A stretch of DNA of 64,000 bases from Candidatus Cloacimonadota bacterium (GCA_019429305.1 JAHYIR010000006.1:50077-114076); one strand, 5' to 3'. Counted from the stretch's first letter, positions 1 through 9,697 are shown. Numbers and translations are program-made. The notes: generated by a model from the sequence alone, not told the origin.

Positions 1-1246
1 ACACATTAACAGCGTCACTATGCATTTCTCTCTGTTCCTCAATTATTCTATTCAGATTTCTTACTATAATACCATTTCTGTATTCTGTGATTATTCTCCT
101 GGCAAAGCCCTCCGGATTAGTTCCTAAATCGATCATATTGGCCATTAAAGCAATTTTCTCAGCGGTTCGTGGTTGTCGGTCTCTATTATATGATAACCGG
201 TAGAGACGTAAAGCATCTTGGTAATTGGTTTCTTGTTCTTGTTCAAGTGCTTGGTTATAGAGAGTATTAGCTTGAGCAATATTCTCTTTCAACTCTCTTG
301 CCCTGGCAATCGCCCTCTCTGCAAGGAGATTATCAGGGATGATCGCAAAGGTCTGTGTGTAGATATCTATTGCTTCATCAATTTTTCTTTCGTTTAATAA
401 GTTATCTCCATAAGCTATCATTTGATTAATAGTTTGGGTTAATCGCTCATTTATCTCAACCTGCAATGCTGGGTTGAATTCAACTGCTAATGAATAATAA
501 TTCTCAGCTTCATGAAATTGCTCATTGGCTCTGTGAAGGTCTGCCTCATATAAATACAACAATCCAATCTCACTTTTGACCTCATCAAGATAAGAATGTG
601 GATAATTTAACAAATACAATAGGCGAGAAATGGCGGTTTTTGTTTCTGGATCAGATTTAGCATCTTCGATAAGCAAAGGGAGGTATTCGTCTATTATCGG
701 TTGGGCAAGATCAATATACTCTTCTTCTTCATCATATTCAACAAGGAGTCTGTAGTTGTCAAAGATAGCATTACGCTCAGGTCTATGTTCATGGATGATC
801 ATCAGACGGCGATATATTACATTGCTGATCGAAGGTATTCCCGGAAAAGCATTGATGATAAAGTCATACAATCTTAATGTTGAGTCTAATTCTTCAACTA
901 CATTGGCATTATCTATTAAAAACAGATAACAATCAACCATTTTCTCATCTGCTATAGCGCTATTAGCCAGATAGAACATACGGATTGCTAATTGATAGTT
1001 ACCCCGCTCCATTGTTTGTAAACCTAATTGATAATATGCTTGAGAACGATTATTTAGAGCTATTGTAACCATAGCTCCATCTTGACTTCTTTCAATAAAC
1101 TGATCGTAGTTTTCTATTGCTCCGATGTAATTTCCCCGCTGTTGCAAGTTATATGCGGTAACGTAATAGTTTGAGGTACACCCTACAGTTACTATTAAAA
1201 TAATAGTAATTGGTGGCAAACAGAAGATACTAATTCTTTTCAACAT
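1..1246 (-). CDS. TPR-type lipoprotein, C-terminus cut by window edge
   Basis: Partial gene. The frame opens at ATG 1246 and stays open for 415 codons to the window edge, so the C-terminus is not seen. The N-terminus has basic residues, a hydrophobic stretch (about residues 5-22) and a lipobox ending VTVGC, so Cys23 should be lipidated. The rest is soluble and helical, with stretches such as GNYIGAIENYDQFI and NYQDALRLYRLSYN that look like tetratricopeptide repeats, which usually act as protein-binding scaffolds. Its start overlaps the end of the RNase Z-like gene by 17 bases, suggesting co-transcription with it and with the glycosyltransferase gene upstream. The role is unknown; an envelope assembly accessory is a guess. 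Confidence 0.75.
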   Translation of the reverse strand, partial: MLKRISIFCLPPITIILIVTVGCTSNYYVTAYNLQQRGNYIGAIENYDQFIERSQDGAMVTIALNNRSQAYYQLGLQTMERGNYQLAIRMFYLANSAIADEKMVDCYLFLIDNANVVEELDSTLRLYDFIINAFPGIPSISNVIYRRLMIIHEHRPERNAIFDNYRLLVEYDEEEEYIDLAQPIIDEYLPLLIEDAKSDPETKTAISRLLYLLNYPHSYLDEVKSEIGLLYLYEADLHRANEQFHEAENYYSLAVEFNPALQVEINERLTQTINQMIAYGDNLLNERKIDEAIDIYTQTFAIIPDNLLAERAIARARELKENIAQANTLYNQALEQEQETNYQDALRLYRLSYNRDRQPRTAEKIALMANMIDLGTNPEGFARRIITEYRNGIIVRNLNRIIEEQREMHSDAVNV

Positions 1247-1979
1247 CGATCTGAAATCCATCGTTTGCAATAATAACGTTCGAATGGCTGATTGTTTCTA
1301 AAGCTTCTTGTAATTCGTCAGATAAACCATGGATCAGGATAATCAGCTTTTCTTCTTGACTGATAATCCCGCAGATGTCCTCTCTAGATGGATGTAGAGC
1401 ATCGATTATTATAATGTCTGAATCATCTATGTATTCAGTTAAGTGTTGGGTATTTACTATGTCAGAGGTATAGATGATTCTTTTTTCGTACGTATGTATA
1501 AAAAATGAGTAGGAATTCATTAGGTTAGGGACTTTATGTTCTTCGATAAATTTCCTATAATTAGATAAATGACTATTCTTTATTGGTTCTATGCATGGTA
1601 TCATATTCTTTAACTCGGAGATATCTAAGACAGTTATTTGAAATTCAAATCTCTCCGGGAACAGATATAGTGTATTCATCATTTTGATAACGGAATCGAT
1701 TGCTTCCGGTAAATAGATTGTCAATGGGCGAACTCTTTTTTGCAGATGAAACATTTGCAACACCATGAATAACCCAATTATATGATCTGGGTGGAGATGA
1801 CTGATTATTATTGCATCCAGCACATCTTTATCTAACTCATATTCAAGAAGCTTTTGAGCAGTGCCTTCTCCGCAGTCGAATAATACATTGCGACCATTTG
1901 TTTTGCACCATAAAGCTGAGTGACTCTTACCTAAAACAGGTATTCCGGGTGCTGTACCGAGTATTCTGGCAATTCTCAT
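1230..1979 (-). CDS. rnz: Ribonuclease Z-like metallo-beta-lactamase-fold hydrolase
   Basis: A 249-residue protein of the metallo-beta-lactamase fold, RNase Z branch. In that family the enzyme cleaves tRNA precursors 3' of the acceptor stem with two zinc ions. Visible landmarks are the N-terminal FDCGEGTAQKLL segment typical of RNase Z, the zinc motif HLHPDH (about residues 62-67), a downstream Asp in YTSDI, and a late His in LIHGLSDE. It is shorter than the usual 300-residue RNase Z, and the second half is divergent, so a related phosphodiesterase is possible. It overlaps the upstream transferase gene by 4 bases (translational coupling) and the downstream lipoprotein gene by 17. Confidence 0.7.
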   Translation of the reverse strand: MRIARILGTAPGIPVLGKSHSALWCKTNGRNVLFDCGEGTAQKLLEYELDKDVLDAIIISHLHPDHIIGLFMVLQMFHLQKRVRPLTIYLPEAIDSVIKMMNTLYLFPERFEFQITVLDISELKNMIPCIEPIKNSHLSNYRKFIEEHKVPNLMNSYSFFIHTYEKRIIYTSDIVNTQHLTEYIDDSDIIIIDALHPSREDICGIISQEEKLIILIHGLSDELQEALETISHSNVIIANDGFQIDVEKN

Positions 1980-3064
1980 TTTTTCTTTTTTATCTTTAGT
2001 TGGTTTTTGGTAATGATAATAGGGATAGAATCAAGTTTAGCTCCAAACAGATAGAATCCTGCCCCGAAGAAAACAACCGAGAAAATAAGAAGGACATGAG
2101 AATTCATTTTGAGAATGACAACTGTCAATAAGACAATAACAATGTTGATCAGATATACTACTATACTGGTAATTTTGGGTGACTGCAGGGCGTTCACTAT
2201 TCTGTGTGTTGAATGATCCTTGCCACCTTGTGTAACTCTTCTTCCGTCTCGTTTACGTGTATAACTAACCAATGTTATATCAAATAATGGAAAGCTTAAT
2301 AATAATACTGGTAGAAGGTAATAGAGATTATGCTCCATTCTGATGACAGCTAATCTTCCTGTTAATATACCCATTGAAGCAAGAAAATAACCGATAAATA
2401 AACTACCGGCATCTCCCAAAAAGATCTTAGCAGGATTGAAATTGTATGGCAAGAAACCTAACACTGCACCTGCAAAAGTTAGTGATAATAAGGAAATGTA
2501 ATGTGCCTGCTGAGAAAGAGCACTGGTCTTAGTAACAAAAGCAAAACCATAAAAGCCGAGAGCTAAGATTGCAGAAACACCAGTACTGATACCGTCCATA
2601 TTATCAAGAAAGTTAAAGGCATTTATCAGAGTAACCATCCAAAAGATCAGTATTGGCAGTGTAATATAAATGGGACCCAAGATAGTTAAAAGATCATTAG
2701 TGTAGATAAAAATCAATGAAGCTATGATTTGCCCCATAAACTTTATTATAGGTTTCATGCCATATTTATCATCTATTAAACCAATAGTCAAAATAAGAAA
2801 TGCACCGCCCAAGTAGCCAATGAGGGCGGTATCAAATGTTCTATGCGGTACTATGATGACATCATAAAGGACGAAAATTATAAAGCCGATAAAAACCGCT
2901 AAACCACCAAGAAGAGGTATAGTATTGGCATGAATCTTCCTTTGGGAAGGATTATCGACAAATCCTATTTTTAATGCCAGCTTCCTGATTAGAGGTGTTA
3001 AAGCAAAGACGGTCATGAAAGATAGCATTAAAACTAGTACATATTCATATATCGAAACATTCAT
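1976..3064 (-). CDS. wecA: WecA/TagO-type undecaprenyl-phosphate GlcNAc-1-phosphate transferase
   Basis: Polytopic membrane enzyme of the MraY/WecA family. It would transfer a sugar-1-phosphate from a UDP-sugar to undecaprenyl phosphate, starting O-antigen or another surface polymer. Family motifs are visible: PLLGGLAVF near the N-terminus, DDKYGMKP, NAFNFLDNMDGIS, GDAGSLFIGY and the cytoplasmic HSTHRI near the C-terminus, with about ten hydrophobic segments between them. I start it at ATG 3064 (362 residues) rather than TTG 3088, because an AGAGG box lies 12 bases upstream of the ATG. Which UDP-sugar is used cannot be told; MraY itself is less likely because no mur genes are near. Confidence 0.82.
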   Translation of the reverse strand: MNVSIYEYVLVLMLSFMTVFALTPLIRKLALKIGFVDNPSQRKIHANTIPLLGGLAVFIGFIIFVLYDVIIVPHRTFDTALIGYLGGAFLILTIGLIDDKYGMKPIIKFMGQIIASLIFIYTNDLLTILGPIYITLPILIFWMVTLINAFNFLDNMDGISTGVSAILALGFYGFAFVTKTSALSQQAHYISLLSLTFAGAVLGFLPYNFNPAKIFLGDAGSLFIGYFLASMGILTGRLAVIRMEHNLYYLLPVLLLSFPLFDITLVSYTRKRDGRRVTQGGKDHSTHRIVNALQSPKITSIVVYLINIVIVLLTVVILKMNSHVLLIFSVVFFGAGFYLFGAKLDSIPIIITKNQLKIKKKK

Positions 3065-3121
3065 GCGAATGAGTGACCTCTTTAACAATTATTAAATCAC
3101 AGTTTGAATGGAGTTTTTTTT

Positions 3122-3127
3122 TGTCAA
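3122..3127 (-). promoter_or_regulatory. TTGACA -35-like box upstream of the wecA-like gene
   Basis: TTGACA on the minus strand followed by an A-run, 58 bases before the chosen start. No convincing -10 element. Similar boxes precede several other genes in this window at about the same distance. Confidence 0.35.
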
Positions 3128-3240
3128 AGGTTTTATCAGCTCAACAGTCTATTTAATGCTATAAGCGATTCAATGCCCTATGCTTTTTCGGAAGTAGTTC
3201 TGAGAAGACAAGTAGCAGTGCATTCAAAGAATATTATTCC

Positions 3241-3246
3241 TTGACT
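3241..3246 (+). promoter_or_regulatory. TTGACT -35-like box upstream of the secreted protein gene
   Basis: TTGACT 57 bases before ATG 3298. With a 17-base spacer the -10 position reads AAATTA, a weak match. Judged mainly by its shared placement with other boxes in the window. Confidence 0.3.
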
Positions 3247-3297
3247 CTTATGATTTTTTTGAAAAATTATGACTCATAAAAAATAAGAGGAAGTTGC

Positions 3298-4821
3298 ATG
3301 AAAAGGTTATTAACAGTTTTCTGTCTCTTTAGTTCACTCTATATGTATGCTCAAGAAACTAATCTTTGGACAAATATACGCCACAGCTCTTATACCCTCA
3401 ACAATGAAATTCATATCAGAAGCGAAATCTTTCCACTCGTTGATTCTATTACTAGATTTTATTATTCACAGGGGGAGAATTGGTTAAGCCAAGAATTGAT
3501 ATCTGTTAATGATCTAACCTATGACGCAATAATACCGGTAAATCCTGATGATATTGTACTTTGTCGTTATAGAACATCCATCGGAAACGGATTTGATGAT
3601 TTAGATGATATTATCCCCGGTCTACCTGATTCTTTGGTGGTAATGATGTCTGGATACATACTTAACGATAGTTTCCCTCCTGCTATGAACGAATTGGCTA
3701 TGGTTGCAGAAGATGATGTTGGTGACATAGCGGATGGATTTCCAGAGTATCTAGATATTACAGCCCAATATTTTTCTCATTCCGAGTCCAGATTCTATAC
3801 AGCAATATCCAATAATAGCATTAGCTTTCCAACTGGTCCTATTTTGGGACCCTATAATGTTTATGCATCTTTAATTATAAATCCGGAAACAGTATTGATC
3901 GATTCGGTTTTCTATGCAATGGTTTATGGTCAGATACCTGTTGTGCTCACTCCCGGTTTATATAGATTTGCTGGGTTAAGTATTGATGCTATTTCCAGAA
4001 TAGGCAATATTGAGCATCATATTGATCAGAACAATCTTATCATGTCCTGTTTTAAGGAAGATCTCACTACTGATCCTTATTTTGGGGAATGGCCAAATAC
4101 GACTAATAGCCTGCTGTTCGTTCCCTTAACAATGCAGATCTCCCTTTCTATGGAATCCGAATTTGTAGATATTGGACAACCGGCAATGATGGTGATAGAT
4201 CAGTATATTGTTGAACCCTTTGAAAACATTTTACCCGGTTTATTCGATATTGAGATCGAAGACTTAATTACTGTAACAACAATTAATCTCACCTATTATG
4301 ATACTAACGGCAATTTCCCTCTCATTTCAGAAGTTGTCTTGGATAATGAATCGGTTTATCAGTTTCAACCGCAAAGTCTTGATTTTACCGAACCGGTGAA
4401 TTTCTCAACACTCTTCTCTGAGCAATGGTCAAATGGAGTGATAAGATTCAGTGATAATGGCTATGAAATGGTTGAATATCTTATCTACTCTAATATAGAC
4501 GACCAGATTATTTCTCCCAATATCAATGCCTATATTACAGTCTATCCTAATCCTTTTAATCCTTCAAAAGAGAGCAATTATCTGAAAATCGAGCTGAAAA
4601 ATCTCGAGCGATCACCCGATTCATACTTGGATATCTTTGATATTAAAGGGAGATTGATCTACAAATGGGGAGAAGAAACTACCAATGGATCAACGGATGA
4701 GTATTTCTGGAACGGAAGAGATTTACAAGGGAGAGTGGTAGGAAGTGGAGTTTATTTTATCCGTTATAGGGATGATCATACAAAGCAATTTTTACAAAAC
4801 AAGTTACTAATTATCAAATAA
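3298..4821 (+). CDS. Secreted protein with C-terminal type IX sorting (FlgD-like) domain
   Basis: A 507-residue exported protein of unknown function. It begins with a signal peptide (MKRLLTVFCLFSSLYMYAQ). The central 400 residues, rich in acidic residues and beta-strand patterns, resemble no family I recognise. The last 90 residues match the Por/type IX secretion sorting domain: YPNPFNPS, then LDIFDIKGRLIYKW, WNGRDLQGRVVGSGVYF and a basic end KLLIIK. In Bacteroidota and relatives that domain directs outer membrane passage and surface attachment. It is transcribed alone or together with obgE, which starts 35 bases downstream. Confidence 0.8.
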   Translation: MKRLLTVFCLFSSLYMYAQETNLWTNIRHSSYTLNNEIHIRSEIFPLVDSITRFYYSQGENWLSQELISVNDLTYDAIIPVNPDDIVLCRYRTSIGNGFDDLDDIIPGLPDSLVVMMSGYILNDSFPPAMNELAMVAEDDVGDIADGFPEYLDITAQYFSHSESRFYTAISNNSISFPTGPILGPYNVYASLIINPETVLIDSVFYAMVYGQIPVVLTPGLYRFAGLSIDAISRIGNIEHHIDQNNLIMSCFKEDLTTDPYFGEWPNTTNSLLFVPLTMQISLSMESEFVDIGQPAMMVIDQYIVEPFENILPGLFDIEIEDLITVTTINLTYYDTNGNFPLISEVVLDNESVYQFQPQSLDFTEPVNFSTLFSEQWSNGVIRFSDNGYEMVEYLIYSNIDDQIISPNINAYITVYPNPFNPSKESNYLKIELKNLERSPDSYLDIFDIKGRLIYKWGEETTNGSTDEYFWNGRDLQGRVVGSGVYFIRYRDDHTKQFLQNKLLIIK

Positions 4822-4856
4822 TCTGGTATTTTCAACAGAACAGGCAAGGGTAGGAG

Positions 4857-5888
4857 ATGTTTATAGATTATGCAAGAATTAAGGTTCATGCAGGAAACGG
4901 TGGTAAGGGATGTATCAGTTTCAGACGAGAAAAATTTGTACCCAAAGGTGGACCTGATGGTGGAGATGGTGGCAAAGGTGGAGATATCATAGCAGTTGGT
5001 AATGAAAATATCAACACCCTATTAGAGTATCGTTATCTAAAACTCTATAAAGCCAAACGTGGTCAACATGGCTCCGGCAAGAACAAAACCGGTAGATCTG
5101 GAGAGAGCAGAGTTCTGCAATTTCCCCTTGGGACTATTATCTATGACATTACAGAAGGTAAAAGAGAGCTGTTAGCAGAGATAGATCAACATAATCAGCA
5201 AAAAGTAATAGCGAAAGGTGGCATGGGGGGTAAGGGTAATGCCTCTTTTGCCTCAAGTACAAACCGGGCACCTAGAACTGCAGAAGATGGTGGTATAGGA
5301 GAAGAGAAAGAATTAGAATTAGAATTAAAACTTATTGCTGATGTCGGGTTAGTAGGTTTTCCCAATGCCGGCAAATCGACACTTTTAAGCAAGGTTTCAG
5401 CTGCTCACCCTAAGATTGCCAATTATCCCTTTACTACCTTAGAACCATCTTTGGGGGTTGTATCAATGCAAGACTACAGCTCTTTTGTAATTGCCGATAT
5501 TCCCGGTATTATTGAAGGTGCGCATGAAGGTAAAGGATTAGGGCTACAATTCTTAAGGCATATTGAAAGAACTAGAGTCCTACTTTTCTTGATAGATATC
5601 AATTCTTCAGATCCTCAGCACGACTATCAAGTACTCAGCAGTGAGCTGTATGAGTATGACAAGCATCTGCAAAAGAAACCTCATCTTATTGCCTTGAATA
5701 AGCTTGATACAATAACCGGCGAAGCACGAGACAAAAAGATCAAAGAATTAGAAGAGAAATTTACTAAAGAACACTACGAGCAAATAGTTTTAATATCTGC
5801 TGCAACAGGGGAGAATGTCGATCGCTTAAAAAATGAATTATATAGAATAGTGAAGAAAAATGACAGCGAAAATAAAGTCTTGGATTAG
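4857..5888 (+). CDS. obgE: Obg family GTPase ObgE/CgtA
   Basis: Ribosome-associated GTPase needed for large-subunit maturation and linked to the stringent response. The 343 residues hold the glycine-rich Obg fold (about 1-157, with GGKGGDI and FPLGTIIYD), then a G domain with P-loop GFPNAGKST near residue 167, switch II DIPGIIEGAHEGKG, and the base-recognition motif NKLD. The GTPase C-terminal extension seen in some homologues is absent, as is common. The end overlaps dprA by 29 bases, so the two are co-transcribed. Confidence 0.96.
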   Translation: MFIDYARIKVHAGNGGKGCISFRREKFVPKGGPDGGDGGKGGDIIAVGNENINTLLEYRYLKLYKAKRGQHGSGKNKTGRSGESRVLQFPLGTIIYDITEGKRELLAEIDQHNQQKVIAKGGMGGKGNASFASSTNRAPRTAEDGGIGEEKELELELKLIADVGLVGFPNAGKSTLLSKVSAAHPKIANYPFTTLEPSLGVVSMQDYSSFVIADIPGIIEGAHEGKGLGLQFLRHIERTRVLLFLIDINSSDPQHDYQVLSSELYEYDKHLQKKPHLIALNKLDTITGEARDKKIKELEEKFTKEHYEQIVLISAATGENVDRLKNELYRIVKKNDSENKVLD

Positions 5889-6948
5889 ATTAGTACAGAT
5901 TAAAGATCTTGGATTGATCAAAACCCATCAAATGCTAAAAGCTTTGGGGGAGCCGGAGAATTTTATCGGCAAAGGATTAGAGCCGTTAGAACCTCTAGAT
6001 TTTGTTAGTCATCCAATAAAAAAGCAGATCGCAGCTGATAAAGATCCTGAAAACTGGTCTCAGATATGCAAATTGATCGAGCGTTATAAGATAAATTTTG
6101 TAACTATTTTAGACAAAGATTTTCCTGAACCTTTGATCAACATATTCAATCCTCCTCTATTTCTCTTCTATCGGGGAAACTTGCCTATTCTGGGGGAAGA
6201 GAGAGCATTAGCTGTTGTTGGAACGAGGAAGCCAGATAATTATGGTATTATAATGACCAGAAAGATCACAGAACAATTGGTTGCTGCGGGATTCACAATA
6301 GTTAGTGGTTTAGCTTATGGTGTCGATACTCAAGCTCATCTTACTACTGTAGAGAGTAAAGGAAGAACTATAGCTGTAATGGGAACCGGCTGTGATCAGA
6401 TATACCCTCAAAAAAATCATAAATTAGCAGAACGCATATTGGAGAAAGGTGCTCTGATATCTGAATTTCTTCCCGGTTCCAAACCGGAGAAGTGGAACTT
6501 CCCCCTCAGGAACAGGATCATTAGCGGGTTAACTGTCGGTACTTTCGTCGTGCAGGGAGAAAAGACCAGTGGTGCTTTGCTGACTGCAAAATTTGCTCTC
6601 GATCAAAATCGAGATCTGTTTGCTTTGCCGGGAGATATAAATCGTAAAGTTTCGGAAGGTCCAAACTATTTGATAAAACTAGGAGCTAAGATCGTAACTT
6701 CTCACACAGATATAATTGAAGAGTATGATCTTCTTCTGCAGGCAATAGAAACGGCAAAACCGGAGTTAAATAAGAATGAAGAAATGGTTCTTAAGATTAT
6801 CAGAGAAAATAGACCTGCCATAAATTATGATAATTTAGTGTTAAAAACAGGGTTATCAATTGGTCAGTTATCGGCTATTTTACTTAATCTTGAGATAAAA
6901 AACCTAGTGCGGGTTGGTGACGGAACTATGGTTAGTTCTGTTGATTAA
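5860..6948 (+). CDS. dprA: DNA processing protein DprA/Smf
   Basis: Single-stranded-DNA-binding protein that loads RecA on incoming DNA during natural transformation. The 362 residues show an N-terminal helical (SAM-like) part, the Rossmann-type core (VVGTRKPDNYG, VSGLAYGVDTQAH, FPLRNRIISG, GALLTAKFALDQNRDLFALPG) and a C-terminal winged-helix domain (about 300-362). The start lies inside the end of obgE, consistent with coupling. No other competence genes are in the window, so a general recombination role is possible. Confidence 0.95.
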   Translation: MTAKIKSWIRLVQIKDLGLIKTHQMLKALGEPENFIGKGLEPLEPLDFVSHPIKKQIAADKDPENWSQICKLIERYKINFVTILDKDFPEPLINIFNPPLFLFYRGNLPILGEERALAVVGTRKPDNYGIIMTRKITEQLVAAGFTIVSGLAYGVDTQAHLTTVESKGRTIAVMGTGCDQIYPQKNHKLAERILEKGALISEFLPGSKPEKWNFPLRNRIISGLTVGTFVVQGEKTSGALLTAKFALDQNRDLFALPGDINRKVSEGPNYLIKLGAKIVTSHTDIIEEYDLLLQAIETAKPELNKNEEMVLKIIRENRPAINYDNLVLKTGLSIGQLSAILLNLEIKNLVRVGDGTMVSSVD

Positions 6949-7068
6949 CTTAATATTCTTACTTTTTGCTCGTGTATCAACCCTCAACGATTATTTGCAG
7001 CAGTGATTTATTAAAGAGATAGTTTATTGTATTTGAGCTGTGAAATTCTGAAGAAAGAGTTACTATTG

Positions 7069-8178
7069 TTATACTTCTTCGGCATCACATTCTGTGAAAA
7101 AATCAAATAACTGTTGTTCTCCTGCATCAAGTTTTTCTTCTGTGTCGAGGTTGGATACAGATACCCCTAAAAGTCTTACTCCGCGGTTACGAATATAATT
7201 TGTCTCAAAGAGAGACCGCACAATAGCACACATAGTCTCATGATCGGAGAAAAAATATTGTCTGGTTAGGCATCTCGTATGGAGAGTAAAATCATTATAC
7301 TTAATCTTGATGCTTACTGTTTTCCCTTTGATATTTTTTCTAATCAAGCTTTCTGAGACATCTTGAGCAATAGAATTGAGTATTTCAAGCATCTCCTTGG
7401 GATCAAACAGGTCTTTGGAAAATGTTCTTTCTTTTCCTAATGATTTTCTGATCCTGCTAACCTTTACTTCTCGATTATCGATGCCCCTGACTATCTTGTA
7501 GTAATAATTACCTACCTGTCCGAAATGTTTGAGTAAATCCTGTAACTCCCATTTTTTTAGATCTTTTCCTGTCTTGATGTCCAAGCTATACATTTTTTCA
7601 GCAGTAGCTTTACCAATACCATGGAATTTACTAATTTCGAGTTCTTCCAAGATCTTGGCTCCGTTTTCACGATTGATCAGTGTCAACCCATTCGGTTTTT
7701 GCATTTCTGAAGCTATCTTAGCCAAGAACTTATTATAAGAAACACCTGCTGATCCCGTTAATTGAAGCTTCTCTCTAATTTTATTCTTGATCTCTTTAGC
7801 TATCGAAACTGCTCCTGATAGGTCTTTTGTTTGCTCCGTGACATCAAGATATGCTTCATCGATAGAAACCGATTCGACCAGAGGAGTATATTGAAAAAAA
7901 ATATCACAAAGTTGACGACCCACTTGCCTATAAACTTCATATCGACCACTAATAAAAATTGCTTTTGGACAGAGTCTATAAGCCAAATAACTCGGCATTG
8001 CCGAATGGATTCCGTATTTGCGAGCTTCGTATGAACATGTGGAAACTACACCACGACTATTGGGTGGTCCACCAACGATTAATGGTTTTCCACGATATTG
8101 GGGGAAATCACGCATCTCAATTGCAGCAAAAAAGGCATCCATATCGATATGGATTATTCTGCGTTCGCTTTCTGCCAT
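7069..8178 (-). CDS. dinB: DNA polymerase IV (Y-family, DinB)
   Basis: Error-prone translesion polymerase. The 369 residues contain the catalytic carboxylates in HIDMDAFF (Asp12) and SIDEAYLDV (Asp107, Glu108), the aromatic steric-gate region FFAAIE, the helix-hairpin-helix segment FHGIGKATAEKM, and the little-finger domain at the C-terminus. The extreme C-terminus, LFDFF, resembles a beta-clamp binding peptide (QLFDFF near the end). It faces dprA tail to tail across 120 bases in which I see nothing. The gene lies downstream of the hup terminator, so it probably has its own promoter. Confidence 0.96.
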   Translation of the reverse strand: MAESERRIIHIDMDAFFAAIEMRDFPQYRGKPLIVGGPPNSRGVVSTCSYEARKYGIHSAMPSYLAYRLCPKAIFISGRYEVYRQVGRQLCDIFFQYTPLVESVSIDEAYLDVTEQTKDLSGAVSIAKEIKNKIREKLQLTGSAGVSYNKFLAKIASEMQKPNGLTLINRENGAKILEELEISKFHGIGKATAEKMYSLDIKTGKDLKKWELQDLLKHFGQVGNYYYKIVRGIDNREVKVSRIRKSLGKERTFSKDLFDPKEMLEILNSIAQDVSESLIRKNIKGKTVSIKIKYNDFTLHTRCLTRQYFFSDHETMCAIVRSLFETNYIRNRGVRLLGVSVSNLDTEEKLDAGEQQLFDFFTECDAEEV

Positions 8179-8228
8179 GATTAAACAGCATAATGATAAA
8201 TGTGAAATTTGTTTTAGATATTTTGAGC

Positions 8229-8264
8229 AAAAAAAGGGCGGTTCACTAAGTAAACCGCCCTTTT
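8229..8264 (-). terminator. Rho-independent terminator of hup
   Basis: Perfect 8-bp stem GGGCGGTT/AACCGCCC (8236-8243 with 8253-8260), extended by A-T pairs, followed on the minus strand by seven T (8235-8229). It begins about 16 bases past the hup stop codon, before dinB. Confidence 0.85.
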
Positions 8265-8279
8265 GCTAAACGAGTACAA

Positions 8280-8552
8280 TTACTTAACAGTCAGTTTCAG
8301 CTTGCTACCAGCTTTGAAAACCGGAACTTTGCGAGCTGGGATGGTTATCTTTTGACGTGTTTGTGGGTTGACACCCATTCTTTTCTTTCTTTTAGAAACG
8401 GCAAATGTTCCAAAGCCAACAAATGTGACCTTGTCACCTTTTTTCAAGGCACCGGACACACCATTTAACAAAGAAGTTAAAGCCATTCCAGCCTGTTTTT
8501 TTGTAATTGAAGCATCGGAAGCGATTTTTGTTATCAGTTCTTCCCTTTTCAT
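8280..8552 (-). CDS. hup: HU/IHF-family DNA-binding protein
   Basis: Nucleoid protein of 90 residues that bends DNA as a dimer. It starts MKREELITKIA and carries the family signature GFGTFAVSKRKKR followed by the beta-arm region (NPQTRQKITIPARKVPVFKAG). I start it at ATG 8552 because GGAGGT sits 6 bases upstream; an upstream extension to TTG 8609 would put the start inside the TTGACA box. It is a single-gene unit closed by a strong terminator. Confidence 0.95.
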   Translation of the reverse strand: MKREELITKIASDASITKKQAGMALTSLLNGVSGALKKGDKVTFVGFGTFAVSKRKKRMGVNPQTRQKITIPARKVPVFKAGSKLKLTVK

Positions 8553-8603
8553 ATTTCTACCTCCATATTTAGGATAACCATAAAATAAATATAGAGCGAT
8601 ATA

Positions 8604-8609
8604 TGTCAA
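8604..8609 (-). promoter_or_regulatory. TTGACA -35-like box upstream of hup
   Basis: TTGACA on the minus strand 52 bases before the hup ATG. With 16-17 bases of spacer the following AT-rich stretch (TATTTTA) could serve as -10. Probably the hup promoter. Confidence 0.45.
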
Positions 8610-8831
8610 TATAAATCTTTACTTAGCAAGGTGTTAAAAGACGTTCCAAGCATTTTTGTCACTCAAAATGGTATTTTGACAAGATGACAAAAAAAGGCGT
8701 AACTAATTGAATACAAGTATGATATGGCGATTACTAAAGAGCAAAAAAAACAATTAAAAGGGATGAGAAAAAAAGTTCATTTTTTTTACAAAAAAGTTCA
8801 TTTTTGGCTGGTTATTATCCTTCTTGCTTTC

Positions 8832-9689
8832 TCAGAAGAGAGGGTATTTCAGGTATTTTTTTTCCGGTTGATGATTGAAAATCAAATACCCTTCATTTTT
8901 TTCTAATTCTTCGATGATTTTCTTTTTAGCAGTAAAGGTTTGAGAACGATTTATATCGTATGCAGAGGTTACTGCAGTATTTAGATGAAACTGATGGGGG
9001 ATAAGGTCTCCCGGGTAGTAACAAAGATCATTTTCACTTTGGATCCGAACAATCTGAGTGCCGATGCTATGCCCTCCGGTCTGGATTAATGATATCTCAG
9101 GGGTGAGTTGATAGTCACTATCGATGAGCATGAGATTTGGCGAATTTTCCAGTAAGCCTAAGGGTTCACGATATTGATAAGCTGTCATATTTAGTTCATC
9201 AGGGGAATTAGCTATGTTCCACTCAGTTTTCTGAATTACATGTTTGGCATTAGGAAACATGATACTCTTTACTTCTTTTTCTTGATATACCAAACCGCCA
9301 ATATGATCATAATGCAAATGAGTAAGGATAACATAATCAATTTCTTCGCGAGTGTAACCGCATTTTTTCAAGCTTTCTAACAATCTGCAGGGTTCAGGTT
9401 GAAAGATTTTCTTAGCCCGTTCATCAGGGTAGTAGCCAATACCGCTATCAATCAATACTTTTAACTGAGGTGTTATGACCAACAAAAGATTAGCAGCTAA
9501 CTCAATTCGGTTACTATGATCAGCAACTATCTTTTTTCCCCATAGTATTTTAGGTAAAACACCCATAGCAGCTCCACCATCACTCCAGAAACTGCCGGCA
9601 TTAAAAATGTAGCATTCTGAATCAGTTAATCTAAGATAGACAATCTCTTCATTGTTGTCAGTTGTCTTTACATCAACATTTTGTTTCAT
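8832..9689 (-). CDS. MBL-fold metallo-hydrolase (lactonase-like branch)
   Basis: A 285-residue metallo-beta-lactamase-fold protein with the dinuclear zinc motif HLHYDHIGG (about residues 121-129), a second His in QTGGHSIGTQ, an Asp in YYPGDLIPH and a late His in FNHQP. This order matches the branch that includes AHL lactonases and many uncharacterised hydrolases; the substrate cannot be read from sequence. It lies 9 bases after jag and is the last gene of the rpmH-yidC-jag run, though that position may be incidental. Start ATG 9689. Confidence 0.8.
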   Translation of the reverse strand: MKQNVDVKTTDNNEEIVYLRLTDSECYIFNAGSFWSDGGAAMGVLPKILWGKKIVADHSNRIELAANLLLVITPQLKVLIDSGIGYYPDERAKKIFQPEPCRLLESLKKCGYTREEIDYVILTHLHYDHIGGLVYQEKEVKSIMFPNAKHVIQKTEWNIANSPDELNMTAYQYREPLGLLENSPNLMLIDSDYQLTPEISLIQTGGHSIGTQIVRIQSENDLCYYPGDLIPHQFHLNTAVTSAYDINRSQTFTAKKKIIEELEKNEGYLIFNHQPEKKYLKYPLF

Positions 9690-9697
9690 ATTAAAAT

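Noticed and set aside
5860..5888. Frameshift between obgE and dprA
   Set aside because: Both proteins are full length with normal ends; the 29-base overlap is ordinary operon coupling.
8724..8906. A 60-codon open frame starting MAITKEQKKQLKGM, like the start of the YhbY RNA-binding family
   Set aside because: The resemblance ends after about 15 residues; the rest is low-complexity poly-A/poly-T with a doubled AAAAAAGTTCATTTTT stretch, and it runs into the opposite-strand hydrolase gene. At most a decayed remnant.
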